A stretch of DNA of 42,209 nt from an uncultured Eubacteriales bacterium (GCA_900546295.1 URCK01000009.1:1-42209); one strand, 5' to 3'. Counted from the stretch's first letter, positions 8,267 through 16,198 are shown. The notes: a model not told the origin generated them from the sequence alone. Made by a program: numbers and translations.

Positions 8267-8551
8267 ATGAAACTCACACCGCTTGCTGACCGCGTCATCC
8301 TCAAGATGGTCGAGGCCGAAGAGACGACCAAGGGCGGCATCATCCTGACCGCCAGCGCCAAGGAGAAGCCCTCCATCGCCGAAGTCATTTCCGTCGGCCC
8401 CGGCGGTATGGTGGACGGTCACGACGTTGTGATGACCGTCAAGCCCGGCGATAAGGTCATCACCAGCAAGTATTCCGGCACGGAAGTCAAGCTGGACGAC
8501 GAGGAGTATGTCGTCGTCCGTCAGAGCGATATTCTCGCTATTGTGGAATAA
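8267..8551 (+). CDS. groS: Co-chaperonin GroES
   Basis: 94 residues, normal GroES size. It begins MKLTPLADRVILK and contains the mobile loop (EETTKGGIIL), VGPG in the roof-loop region and the C-terminal YVVVRQSDILAI. It forms the heptameric lid of GroEL. The start ATG 8267 has AAGGAGG upstream; an upstream GTG in the same frame lies in the CIRCE element and is rejected. groEL follows after 18 bases in the same CIRCE-controlled operon. Confidence 0.98.
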   Translation: MKLTPLADRVILKMVEAEETTKGGIILTASAKEKPSIAEVISVGPGGMVDGHDVVMTVKPGDKVITSKYSGTEVKLDDEEYVVVRQSDILAIVE

Positions 8552-8569
8552 TCGAGGAGGTAACGAATT

Positions 8570-10201
8570 ATGTCTAAGCTGATCAAATCCGGCGACGAGG
8601 CGCGCAAGGCGCTCGAGGCCGGCGTCAATACCCTTGCCGATACCGTCAAGGTCACCCTCGGCCCCAAGGGCCGCAACGTGGTGCTCGATAAGAAGTTCGG
8701 CGCACCGCTCATCACCAACGACGGCGTGACCATCGCCAAGGAGATCGAGCTCGAAGATCCGTTTGAGAACATGGGCGCGCAGCTCGTGCGCGAAGTGTCC
8801 ACCAAGACCAACGACGTTGCGGGCGACGGTACCACCACCGCCACCCTGCTCGCGCAGGCCATGGTGCGCGAGGGCCTGAGGAACCTCGCCGCCGGCGCGA
8901 ACCCCGTTGTGATGAAAAAGGGCATGGCCAAGGCCGTTGAGACCGCTGTCGAGGCCATCAAGGCCAACTCCCAGAAGGTCAACGGCACGGACGACATCGC
9001 CCGCGTCGGCACCGTCTCCAGCGGCGACGAATTCATCGGCAAGCTGATCGCCGAGGCCATGGAGAAGGTCAGCGCCGACGGCGTCATCACCATCGAGGAG
9101 TCCAAGACCGCCGAGACCTACTCCGAGGTCGTCGAGGGCATGATGTTCGACCGCGGCTACATCACCCCCTACATGGTCACCGATACCGAGAAGATGGAAG
9201 CTGTCATCGACGACGCTTACCTGCTCATCACCGATAAGAAGATCTCCGTCATTTCCGACATTCTCCCGATCCTCGAGCAGCTCGTCCAGAGCGGCAAGAA
9301 GCTCGTCATCATCGCTGAGGACGTTGAGGGCGAGGCGCTCTCCACGCTGATCGTCAACCGCCTGCGCGGCACGCTGAATGTTGTGTGCGTCAAGGCGCCC
9401 GGCTTCGGCGACCGCCGTAAGGAAATGCTGCAGGATATCGCCATTCTGACCGGCGGCCAGGTCATCTCCGAAGAGCTCGGCTACGAGCTCAAGAACACCA
9501 CGATCGATATGCTCGGCCGTGCCCGCCAGATCAAGGTCACCAAGGAGAACACCACCATCGTCGACGGTGCGGGCGACAAGAACGCCATCGCTGACCGCGT
9601 GGCGCAGATCCGCAACCAGATCGGCGTGACCACCAGCGAGTACGATAAGGAAAAGCTCCAGGAGCGCCTTGCCAAGCTCGCCGGCGGCGTGGCCGTCATC
9701 AAGGTCGGCGCTGCGACCGAGACCGAGATGAAGGAAAAGAAGCTGCGCATCGAGGACGCGCTCAACGCGACCCGCGCGGCGGTCGAAGAGGGCATCGTCG
9801 CGGGCGGCGGCACGGCTTATGTCAACGCCGTCCCGGCCGTTGAAAAGCTCATCAGCAAGGTCGAGGGCGATGAGAAGACGGGCGTTCAGATCATCGTCAA
9901 GGCTCTGCAGGAGCCGGTTCGCCAGATCGCGGCCAACGCCGGTATCGATGGCAGCGTCGTGCTCGAGAAGATCAAGTCCAGCCGCAAGGTCGGCTACGGC
10001 TTCGACGCTTACAAGGAAGTCTACTGCGACATGATCGGCGCCGGTATCGTCGACCCCGCGAAGGTCACGCGCTCCGCGCTTGAGAACGCCGCTTCCGTCA
10101 GCGCCATGGTGCTGACCACCGAGTCCCTTGTGGCCGACAAGCCCGAGCCCCCCGCACCGGCCGCTCCCGCCGGCATGGGCGACATGGGCGGCATGTACTA
10201 A
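8570..10201 (+). CDS. groL: Chaperonin GroEL (Hsp60)
   Basis: 543 residues, full length. It has the conserved ATP-binding TLGPKGRNVVLDKKFG region, DVAGDGTTTAT with the catalytic Asp, and the GGM-type flexible C-terminus GMGDMGGMY. It assembles into double heptameric rings that fold cytosolic proteins with GroES. AGGAGG precedes ATG 8570, and a terminator follows at 10216. Nothing unusual is seen. Confidence 0.99.
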   Translation: MSKLIKSGDEARKALEAGVNTLADTVKVTLGPKGRNVVLDKKFGAPLITNDGVTIAKEIELEDPFENMGAQLVREVSTKTNDVAGDGTTTATLLAQAMVREGLRNLAAGANPVVMKKGMAKAVETAVEAIKANSQKVNGTDDIARVGTVSSGDEFIGKLIAEAMEKVSADGVITIEESKTAETYSEVVEGMMFDRGYITPYMVTDTEKMEAVIDDAYLLITDKKISVISDILPILEQLVQSGKKLVIIAEDVEGEALSTLIVNRLRGTLNVVCVKAPGFGDRRKEMLQDIAILTGGQVISEELGYELKNTTIDMLGRARQIKVTKENTTIVDGAGDKNAIADRVAQIRNQIGVTTSEYDKEKLQERLAKLAGGVAVIKVGAATETEMKEKKLRIEDALNATRAAVEEGIVAGGGTAYVNAVPAVEKLISKVEGDEKTGVQIIVKALQEPVRQIAANAGIDGSVVLEKIKSSRKVGYGFDAYKEVYCDMIGAGIVDPAKVTRSALENAASVSAMVLTTESLVADKPEPPAPAAPAGMGDMGGMY

Positions 10202-10215
10202 GAGAATACGCCAGA

Positions 10216-10246
10216 CGGCGCCTGCTTTCAGCAGGCGCCGTTTTTT
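10216..10246 (+). terminator. Terminator of groES-groEL
   Basis: CGGCGCCTGCT-TTC-AGCAGGCGCCG followed by six T. Confidence 0.92.
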
Positions 10247-10262
10247 GCTGTAAGCCCCAACC

Positions 10263-10291
10263 GTAAACCTTTTTGAAAATAATGGTTGACA
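10263..10291 (+). promoter_or_regulatory. Candidate BirA (biotin repressor) operator
   Basis: GTAAACC (10263-10269), 14 bases, GGTTGACA (10284-10291). This fits the bacterial BirA-site pattern TTGTAAACC-N14/15-GGTTTACAA with two mismatches in the left half and one or two in the right. The right half overlaps the -35 box, a position that would repress bioY when biotin is plentiful. Confidence 0.65.
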
Positions 10292-10314
10292 GCGCGGGCG
10301 CTTTGTGGTTTAAT
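10286..10314 (+). promoter_or_regulatory. sigma-A promoter of bioY
   Basis: TTGACA (10286-10291), 17-base spacer, TTTAAT (10309-10314). Start expected near 10321. Confidence 0.8.
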
Positions 10315-10317
10315 GCT

Positions 10318-10333
10318 ACAGTAATCTTACTGT
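10318..10333 (+). promoter_or_regulatory. Perfect dyad at the bioY transcription start
   Basis: ACAGTAA-TC-TTACTGT, a 7-bp perfect inverted repeat covering the expected +1. It does not match BirA half-sites; a second operator is possible. Confidence 0.4.
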
Positions 10334-10375
10334 GGCCCGGCGATGGCCGGGGCGTATTCTGGGAGGAATTCAATT

Positions 10376-10951
10376 ATGAGCGAAATGCAGCAGGCGGCAG
10401 TGGCCGCCAAGAAGTCGAAAATGAGCGTGCGGGACATCTGCTACGCCGGCCTCTTCGCGGCGGTCATCGCCGTGATGGCGCAGATCTCCATTCCGATGCC
10501 CATGGGCGTGCCCATGACCATGCAGACCTTTGCCATCACGCTGGCGGCGGTGGTGCTGGGCAGCAAGCTCTCCACCATTTCGAGCCTCATCTATATCATT
10601 ATGGGCGCGGTGGGCCTTCCGGTTCTCGCCAACTTCTCCGGCGGCTTTGATAAGTTCGTCGGCCCCACGGGCGGCTTTCTGCTCTCCTTCCCCCTGATGG
10701 CCTTCATCATCGGCTGGGGCGCGGAGCACCGCAAGGACTTCAAGGGCGCGTATGTGATCGCGCTGGTCGTCGGCACGGTGGTCAACTATGTGGTGGGCGT
10801 GGCGCTGTTCTGCGCCGTGGCCAAGGCGAGCGTTGCCACCGGCATCACCGCCTGCGTGCTGCCCTTCATCCCCACCGCCATCATCAAGGCGATCCTTGCC
10901 AGCGTGATCGGCTTTGCCATCAAGGCGCGCGTGCCGGAGCTGAAGAAATGA
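10376..10951 (+). CDS. bioY: Biotin transporter BioY (ECF substrate-binding subunit)
   Basis: 191 residues with about six membrane helices. Marks of BioY: an N-terminal cytoplasmic stretch, the ISIPMPMGVPMTMQTFAI loop, LGSKLSTISSLIYIIMGAVGLPVLANFSGG-type segment and the GPTGGFLLSF motif, typical of the biotin-binding S-component. It captures biotin and works with the shared ECF energising module, which is not in this window. The start ATG 10376 has GGGAGGAA upstream; an in-frame start at 10343 lacks a site. A probable BirA operator overlaps the promoter. The stop overlaps the start of the DUF1284 gene by 4 bases. Confidence 0.92.
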   Translation: MSEMQQAAVAAKKSKMSVRDICYAGLFAAVIAVMAQISIPMPMGVPMTMQTFAITLAAVVLGSKLSTISSLIYIIMGAVGLPVLANFSGGFDKFVGPTGGFLLSFPLMAFIIGWGAEHRKDFKGAYVIALVVGTVVNYVVGVALFCAVAKASVATGITACVLPFIPTAIIKAILASVIGFAIKARVPELKK

Positions 10952-11343
10952 TCCATCTGCGGCCGCATCACCTGCTGTGCACGCAGGGCTACTCGGGCAA
11001 GGGCTACGACGAGAAGTTCGTTGCCCATATGAACGAGGTCGTGCATGAGCTGAGAAATGTGCCCGGCACCAGGATCATGCTGACCTTCTCCACGGACACG
11101 CTCTGCTCCTGCTGCCCCCACAAGGAGGGCGAGGACCTGTGCGACACGCAGGAAAAGGTGAAGCGCTTCGACCGCAAGACGATCGAGTACTTCGGCCTTG
11201 AGGAGAAGGAATACGTCTACGAGGATCTCATCCGCGAGATCGACGAGAAGATGACGGTCGAGATGCTCGCGGACATCTGCCGGGACTGCGAATGGTTCCC
11301 CATCAGTGCCTGCCGGAAGAATATCTGCGGGGCGAAGGACTGA
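10948..11343 (+). CDS. DUF1284 cysteine-rich protein
   Basis: 131 residues, starting IHLRPHHLLC, the signature of DUF1284. It carries nine Cys, including a CSCC cluster near residues 52-55 and CRDC plus two later Cys near the C-terminus, suggesting a metal or iron-sulfur site. Function is unknown. It overlaps bioY by ATGA and shares its transcript, so it should be controlled by biotin supply. Biotin synthase is an iron-sulfur enzyme, but any role of this protein in biotin metabolism is inference from position only. A bidirectional terminator follows. Confidence 0.85.
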   Translation: MIHLRPHHLLCTQGYSGKGYDEKFVAHMNEVVHELRNVPGTRIMLTFSTDTLCSCCPHKEGEDLCDTQEKVKRFDRKTIEYFGLEEKEYVYEDLIREIDEKMTVEMLADICRDCEWFPISACRKNICGAKD

Positions 11344-11383
11344 CCCTCCCTCTTCCCTTTCGCGCGGCCCTCTCTGCGCATTG

Positions 11384-11419
11384 AAAAAAAGCTTGCCGTT
11401 CAAAATGGCAAGCTTTTTT
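11384..11419. terminator. Bidirectional terminator between DUF1284 gene and glycerate kinase
   Basis: AAAAAAGCTTGCC-N9-GGCAAGCTTTTTT; T-runs on both strands serve the two converging genes. Confidence 0.9.
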
Positions 11420-11420
11420 C

Positions 11421-12668
11421 TTATTCCTCGGGGCGCAGCAGCACGAGCGAGAGGTCGTTGACGTTCGTTCCCGTGGGGCCGGTGAAAAAGAGCGCGTCCG
11501 CCGCGCGCAGGGCGTGGTAAGAGTCGTTGTTTTCGAGCGCGCGCTCGGGCGAAACGCCGCGCCGGCGCATTTCCGCCGCCGTGAAGCCATCGACGATGCC
11601 GCCCGCCGCGTCAGTCGGGCCGTCCGTGCCGTCTGACCCGGCGGAGGCGACGAGCGCGTTGCAAAGCCCCTCGATGCCGAGCGCGGCGGAAAGCGCGAGC
11701 TCCTGATTGCGCCCGCCCTTGCCCGTTCCCAGCAGGTGCACGACCGTCTCCCCGCCCGCGAGGAAGGCGAGCGGCCGTGCTGCAGCAGCATGCGTGCGCG
11801 CAACGGAAGCGAGAAAGCTGCCCGCCTCCCGCGCCTCGCAGGTGAGGCGGTCGGTGAGCAAAACCGGCTCATAGCCGAGCGCGCGGCACTCTTTTTCGGC
11901 GGCGGCGCAGAGCGCGCGCACGCTGCCGGTGATCTTTGTTGTCACGTTTGTGAGCGTTTTCGGCGTTTCCTGACATAGCAGCGCCCTTGCGTGCGGCGAG
12001 AGGCACAGGCGGTACTTCTCCGCGATGGCGAGCGCCTGCGCGCAGGTGGAGCGGTCGGGACAGGCGGGGCCGGAGGCGATCATGTCGAGCGGGTCACCGA
12101 CGATGTCGCTCAGCACGATGGAAAAAACCTGCGCGGGTGCGCAGTGCGCGGCGAAGCGCCCGCCCTTGACGGCGGAAAGGCGCTTGCGCACGGTGTTGAT
12201 CTCCACAATGTCCGCGCCCGCGGCAAGAAGCGCTCGCGTAATGTCCTGCAAGTCCGCAAGCGGCAGGAGCGGCTGTTCAAAAAGCGCGCTGCCGCCGCCC
12301 GAGAGAAGAAAGAGCACCGTGTCATCCACGCGCAGATCCTGCGTCAGCGCAAGCGCGGCGGCTGTGCCGCGCAGAGAATTTTCGTCCGGCACGGGATGGC
12401 CGCCCTCATAGCAGGCGACGTCCGCGATCTCGCCCTTGACGTGGCCGTACTTCGTAACGACCACGCCGCCTGCAAGCGCGGGCAGCGTTTCGCGCGCGAC
12501 GCTCGCCATCTGCCACGCCGCCTTGCCCGCCGCGACGAGAAAGACCCGCCCCGGAAAGCGCGCGCCCTCAAGCGCGCGGCGCACCGCGCTGTCCGGCTTG
12601 ACCGCGCCGATCGATGCGCGCAGGATGGTCTCCGCGTCCGCGCGCAGGCGTTTTTCCAAAGTGTTCAT
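11421..12668 (-). CDS. Glycerate kinase, DUF4147/MOFRL family
   Basis: 415 residues. The N-terminal DUF4147 domain shows VAAGKAAWQMA, GHPVPDENS and LLSGGGSALFEQP; the C-terminal MOFRL domain shows LAGGETVVHL-GTGKGGRNQELAL and SAGSDGTDGPTDAAGGIVD. These are typical of class II glycerate 2-kinases, which phosphorylate D-glycerate with ATP to feed glycolysis. ATG 12668 is preceded by AAGGAGG. It is a single-gene transcript from 12704-12731. In context it could link serine/glycine metabolism to central carbon, but no partner gene is adjacent. Confidence 0.93.
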   Translation of the reverse strand: MNTLEKRLRADAETILRASIGAVKPDSAVRRALEGARFPGRVFLVAAGKAAWQMASVARETLPALAGGVVVTKYGHVKGEIADVACYEGGHPVPDENSLRGTAAALALTQDLRVDDTVLFLLSGGGSALFEQPLLPLADLQDITRALLAAGADIVEINTVRKRLSAVKGGRFAAHCAPAQVFSIVLSDIVGDPLDMIASGPACPDRSTCAQALAIAEKYRLCLSPHARALLCQETPKTLTNVTTKITGSVRALCAAAEKECRALGYEPVLLTDRLTCEAREAGSFLASVARTHAAAARPLAFLAGGETVVHLLGTGKGGRNQELALSAALGIEGLCNALVASAGSDGTDGPTDAAGGIVDGFTAAEMRRRGVSPERALENNDSYHALRAADALFFTGPTGTNVNDLSLVLLRPEE

Positions 12669-12703
12669 GCGCAGCCTCCTTCAAAAAACTGTCCTTTTCT
12701 CCC

Positions 12704-12731
12704 ATTATAGGGCGCTTTGCTGCGTTTGCAA
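12704..12731 (-). promoter_or_regulatory. sigma-A promoter of glycerate kinase
   Basis: TTGCAA (12731-12726), 16-base spacer, TATAAT (12709-12704). Confidence 0.75.
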
Positions 12732-12733
12732 GC

Positions 12734-12766
12734 AAAAAAGGTTCGGTCAAGCGACCGAACCTTTTT
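12734..12766 (-). terminator. Terminator of the MATE gene
   Basis: AAGGTTCGGTC-GCTT-GACCGAACCTT with TTTTTT following on the minus strand; 12 bases after the MATE stop. Confidence 0.88.
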
Positions 12767-12777
12767 CATGGATGGAT

Positions 12778-14100
12778 TTAGACGCTGTGCTCCCGGCGAT
12801 AGCTGCGCAGGAAAACAAGCGACAGGACGAGGCACATTGCCTCGGACAGAATGGGCGTGTACCACAGCGCCTCCCCGCCGAAGACGGCGGCGAAGAGCAG
12901 CAGCACCGCGCTTTGCAGCACGAGCCCGCGGCCGACGGAGATGCTGATGGCCGGAAGCGGACGCTCGAGCGCGGTCAAAAATCCGCCGATGACGATGTTG
13001 AAGCCGACGAGCAGATACGAAATGCTGTAGCGGCGGAAGGCGTGGATGGAGTATTCGACAAGCTCGCTCGAGGCGTGCGAGAGATAGGTGCGCACGATCT
13101 GGGGGGCGAAGAGGAAAATGAGCGCAAACAGCACCGGCGCGAGCACGCTCACGGTCGTAAGGCCGTAGCGCAGGAGCTTGCGGCAGGCGGCGTGGTCTTC
13201 CCTGCCGTACTGGAAGCTCACAAGCGGCTGCGCGCCCTGCGAGATGCCGACCATCAGGTTGATGATGATGGTCGTCACATAGGCGATGACCGTGTAGGTC
13301 ACGACGCCGTCCGTGCCGATGCAGCGAAGCACCGTGCGGTTGAAGAGGAAGATCATAAGACCCGTGCACAGCTCCGTCACGCCGTCAGAAAGGCCGATGG
13401 GCAGGATGCGCGCATAGAGGCGCGGATCGAAGCGGAACTTCCGCAGGCGGAAGGTGCACTTTTGGCTGAAAAAGTGGATAAAGTAGGAGATGCAGGTGAC
13501 GAGCTGGGAAATGCCCGTGGCGACCGCCGCGCCGAATACGCCCATATCGAGGTGGAAAATGGCGATATAGTCGAGCACGCAGTTCGTCAGGCATCCGCCG
13601 ATGACTGTGAAGAGCGCGTAGCGCGGGTAGCCGTCGGTCTTGACGAGCACCTCAAGGTTATAGGAGACGAGATAGCACACGCTGAAGGGCGCAATGCCGA
13701 GGAGATAGTGCCTGACATAGTCGAGCGTGATGTCATCCGCGCCGAGAAGACGCGCGAAGGGGTCTAAAAAGAGCAGCACCAACGCGGTGATGATCGCGCC
13801 GATGACGAGCAGCGTGACAAAGTTCTGCGAAAAGAGGGTATCGGCCTCGTGCCGCTTTTCCTGCGCGATGAAGATCGCGATGAGCGTGGATGAGCCGACG
13901 GCGAAGAGCACGGCGATGGAAAAAAGCGCGTTGGTGAAGGGAATGGCAAGGTTGACGGCGCTCATCGCGTATTCGTTCACGCCGAGCGAGACCATCAGCC
14001 CGTCGACCATCGAGTAGAGCGAGAAGACGACCTGAGAGGCCATCGTTGCCGAGACAAAACGGATGAAGTCCTGTTTGAGACTTTTCCCTGAGAGTAACAA
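12778..14100 (-). CDS. MATE family efflux transporter
   Basis: 440 residues with about 12 hydrophobic helices in two related halves, typical of the MATE family (multidrug or cation antiporters, Na+ or H+ driven, in the cytoplasmic membrane). Motifs include VNLAIPFTN in the first half and GISQGAQPLVSFQYG in the second, the usual MATE turns. The start is a TTG at 14100 with AAGGA 9 bases upstream; no ATG nearby is better. The substrate cannot be told. It is preceded by a 16-codon leader ORF and competing hairpins, so expression may be induced by ribosome stalling. Confidence 0.9.
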   Translation of the reverse strand: MLLSGKSLKQDFIRFVSATMASQVVFSLYSMVDGLMVSLGVNEYAMSAVNLAIPFTNALFSIAVLFAVGSSTLIAIFIAQEKRHEADTLFSQNFVTLLVIGAIITALVLLFLDPFARLLGADDITLDYVRHYLLGIAPFSVCYLVSYNLEVLVKTDGYPRYALFTVIGGCLTNCVLDYIAIFHLDMGVFGAAVATGISQLVTCISYFIHFFSQKCTFRLRKFRFDPRLYARILPIGLSDGVTELCTGLMIFLFNRTVLRCIGTDGVVTYTVIAYVTTIIINLMVGISQGAQPLVSFQYGREDHAACRKLLRYGLTTVSVLAPVLFALIFLFAPQIVRTYLSHASSELVEYSIHAFRRYSISYLLVGFNIVIGGFLTALERPLPAISISVGRGLVLQSAVLLLFAAVFGGEALWYTPILSEAMCLVLSLVFLRSYRREHSV

Positions 14101-14150
14101 AATAACACGTCCTTAAAAAATGTAGCGCCCCCGGGACAGGGGCAAAAGAT

Positions 14151-14206
14151 AAAAAAATAGGCGCGAAAACGCGTCAATGCTTCGCCGCGCCGTGGGAAGG
14201 CGCGGC
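14151..14206 (-). promoter_or_regulatory. Candidate attenuator hairpins upstream of MATE
   Basis: On the minus strand a strong hairpin GCCGCGCC-N7-GGCGCGGC (14206-14184) can be replaced by pairing of its second arm GGCGCG with CGCGCC (14165-14160), which is followed by TA and seven T. The two structures exclude each other, as in antiterminator/terminator switches. Confidence 0.5.
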
Positions 14207-14220
14207 AGGATATGGAACCT

Positions 14221-14271
14221 TCAGCCTTTTCCGGCGGATAAGACAGCGTAAGCGTGCAGAGCGGCCGCCAT
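14221..14271 (-). CDS. Leader peptide ORF upstream of MATE
   Basis: A 16-codon ORF encoding MAAALHAYAVLSAGKG, with AAAGGAGGGAG at ideal spacing and the promoter at 14299-14328 only about 20 bases before it. Its stop lies about 15 bases before the first attenuator hairpin. This is the arrangement of leader peptides that control resistance and efflux genes by ribosome stalling. Translation and function are inferred. Confidence 0.55.
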   Translation of the reverse strand: MAAALHAYAVLSAGKG

Positions 14272-14298
14272 GCAGATCTCCCTCCTTTTCTTTGCTCC

Positions 14299-14328
14299 AT
14301 TCTAACAGAAAAAGCCCTGCTTTGGCAA
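14299..14328 (-). promoter_or_regulatory. sigma-A promoter of the MATE leader
   Basis: TTGCCA (14328-14323), 18-base spacer, TAGAAT (14304-14299). Confidence 0.6.
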
Positions 14329-14413
14329 GGGGCTTTGTGAAAATAAGAAGCCGCGGCGGCGAATCCACTGCGCCGCTTCCCCGCCTTGCCGGTGCGCGCG
14401 GCGGAGAGGAAAA

Positions 14414-14446
14414 CCGCCCGAAGCCGGGGGCTTCGGGCGGTTTTTT
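14414..14446. terminator. Terminator between brnQ and MATE leader
   Basis: CCGCCCGAAGCC-GGG-GGCTTCGGGCGG flanked by TTTTTT on the plus strand and TTTT on the minus strand. By position it ends brnQ (stop at 14463). Confidence 0.85.
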
Positions 14447-14462
14447 ACAGAAGGAGCGAGGC

Positions 14463-15821
14463 TCAGGCCCTGGCCTTCTTCCCGCGCGCAAAGTGCAGGA
14501 TGAGACCGATGGCCGCGCCGGCGAGCGTCGGGCAGACCCAGCCGAGGCCAAGCTTGGCAAACGGCAGGTAGGCCGCGCCGAACGCCTTGATGGCTTCACC
14601 GTTGATGGCGTTGAACACGCTCTCAGGCAGCGCGACGATAAAGTCGTAGATCGCGGCGATGAGGGTGAAGCCCATCGTCCAGCAGTAGACCGTGCGGTCG
14701 TGGCCGAAGAATTTGCCGAGCAGCGCCAGCGCGATGAGCGCGATGGAGAGCGGGTAGAGGAACATCAGCACCGGCAGGGAGTAGGCGATGATGGCGTTGA
14801 GGCCAAGGTTTGCAAGCAGGAGCGAGATGAGGCTGAAGATGACCGCCCAGGTGCGGTACTTCGGGCCCTTGGGGAAAAGCGCGGTGAAGGTCTCGGCGCA
14901 GCTCGTGATGAGGCCGACGGCAGTCTTGAGGCAGGCGAGCGTCACGGTGGCGGCCAGGATGAAAAGGCCCGCCGTGCCGAGATAGTGCTGCGCGATCTGC
15001 GCGAGCGCCGTGCCGCCGTTTTCGGAGGCTTCGAGCACGCCGCGGCTCTGCGTACCGGCGAGGGTCACGGCGATGTAGATGAGCGCCATGAAAAGGCAGC
15101 TGAAGATGCCCGCGCGGACGGTGCTGCCCGCCACGGCGGAGGGCTCTTCCACGCCGAGATCGCGGATGACCTGCACGACGATGATGCCGAAGGCGAGGCT
15201 CGCCAGCGCGTCCATGGTGTTGTAGCCTTCAAGGAAGCCCGTGAAGAAGGGCTGGTCGGCGTAGCCGCCGAGCGGCGCGACCTCTGCGACGGAGGCGCCC
15301 GGCGTAACGAGCACCACCACCACGAGGATGGCGAGGAAGACGAGGAAGCAGGGCGTGAGGATCTTGCCGACCCAGGTGAGGATCTTGCCCGGGCGCAGCG
15401 CGAAGAAGAGCGCCGCGGCGAAGAACGCCACCGAGAAGAGCAGCAGGTAGAGCGTGGTGTTTCCGTCCTGCGGCAGCACCTGCTCAAGACCCACGGTGAA
15501 GGAGGTCGTGGCGCAGCGGGGGATGGCGAAGAACGGCCCGATGGTCAGATACAGCGCGCAGGTGAAGAACATCGCATAGGGGCGGCTGACCTTGCTGCTG
15601 AGGTCGAAAAGACCCGTCGAGCGGCTGATGCCGAGCGCGGCCACGCCGAGCAGCGGCAGGCCCACGCCTGTGATGAGAAGGCCGAGGATGGCGAGCCAGA
15701 CATTCGAGCCGGCCATCTGGCCGAGGTGCACGGGGAAGATGAGGTTGCCGGCGCCGAAGAAGAGGCCGAAGAGCATGCTGGCAACGTAGAGGTATTCCTT
15801 TGCAGAAAGCTTATGTTTCAT
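14463..15821 (-). CDS. brnQ: Branched-chain amino acid carrier BrnQ
   Basis: 452 residues with about 12 membrane helices. It begins MKHKLSAKEYLYVASMLFGL, followed by FFGAGNLIFPVHLGQMAG, the clear signature of the LIVCS (BrnQ) family of Na+/H+-coupled leucine, isoleucine and valine symporters. ATG 15821 has AAAGGA about 10 bases upstream; the longer in-frame reading to 15929 has no homology and lies in the leader. A 340-base transcribed leader with a 38-codon ORF and a T-rich terminator lies upstream, so uptake is probably regulated by attenuation. Confidence 0.95.
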   Translation of the reverse strand: MKHKLSAKEYLYVASMLFGLFFGAGNLIFPVHLGQMAGSNVWLAILGLLITGVGLPLLGVAALGISRSTGLFDLSSKVSRPYAMFFTCALYLTIGPFFAIPRCATTSFTVGLEQVLPQDGNTTLYLLLFSVAFFAAALFFALRPGKILTWVGKILTPCFLVFLAILVVVVLVTPGASVAEVAPLGGYADQPFFTGFLEGYNTMDALASLAFGIIVVQVIRDLGVEEPSAVAGSTVRAGIFSCLFMALIYIAVTLAGTQSRGVLEASENGGTALAQIAQHYLGTAGLFILAATVTLACLKTAVGLITSCAETFTALFPKGPKYRTWAVIFSLISLLLANLGLNAIIAYSLPVLMFLYPLSIALIALALLGKFFGHDRTVYCWTMGFTLIAAIYDFIVALPESVFNAINGEAIKAFGAAYLPFAKLGLGWVCPTLAGAAIGLILHFARGKKARA

Positions 15822-15887
15822 GGTGATAAAATCCTTTCGTGGCGGCAATGCGGCCCTTGGGACCGTGCCGAAAATGATCAGAGTAAC

Positions 15888-15943
15888 AAAAAAAACCGGC
15901 TGCTCCCGCTCCTTGCTCCCGCGCAGCAACCAAGCGCTACCGG
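15888..15943 (-). terminator. Leader terminator upstream of brnQ
   Basis: On the minus strand CCGG (15943-15940) and GCTGC (15927-15923) can pair with GCAGC-CGG (15903-15897), with bulges, and the 3' arm runs into eight T (15895-15888). It is 67 bases before the brnQ start, so it would act as an attenuator. Confidence 0.55.
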
Positions 15944-16021
15944 GAACTCAGGCCAACGGAACACACCGGATCCAATGCTGCCGACCATTGCAGCCAACGA
16001 ATCAAACCGGGCGAAGACCGG

Positions 16022-16138
16022 TCAAACCGCAGCGGGCTGCTCGGACAGCATAGAGGGAAACGTGCATTCCTCTACGCCTACGATCAGTCGCCGGTTTACA
16101 CCAAAAACGGCTTTTTTGGATGTAACCATAGCGCGCAT
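16022..16138 (-). CDS. 38-residue leader ORF upstream of brnQ
   Basis: ATG 16138 has AAGGAGG 7-8 bases upstream and lies 26 bases after the expected transcript start. The peptide starts MRAMVTSKKAVFGVNRR and has nine Val/Leu/Ile residues. Residues 18-22 are L-I-V-G-V (codons 16087-16073), immediately before and inside the 5' arm of a 9-bp hairpin (16077-16069 with 16056-16048). This is what a branched-chain-amino-acid attenuation peptide would look like. It has no recognisable domain. Confidence 0.6.
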   Translation of the reverse strand: MRAMVTSKKAVFGVNRRLIVGVEECTFPSMLSEQPAAV

Positions 16139-16170
16139 ACGATCGCCTCCTTCACTGCGAAATTGTTGTT

Positions 16171-16198
16171 ATTATACCACCGCATTACACTTTGTCAA
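16171..16198 (-). promoter_or_regulatory. sigma-A promoter of the brnQ leader
   Basis: TTGACA (16198-16193), 16-base spacer, TATAAT (16176-16171): both boxes are perfect. Confidence 0.88.

Noticed and set aside
15888..16164. T-box in the brnQ leader
   Set aside because: No TGGNACCGCG core or Stem I elements found; the translated ORF explains the leader better.
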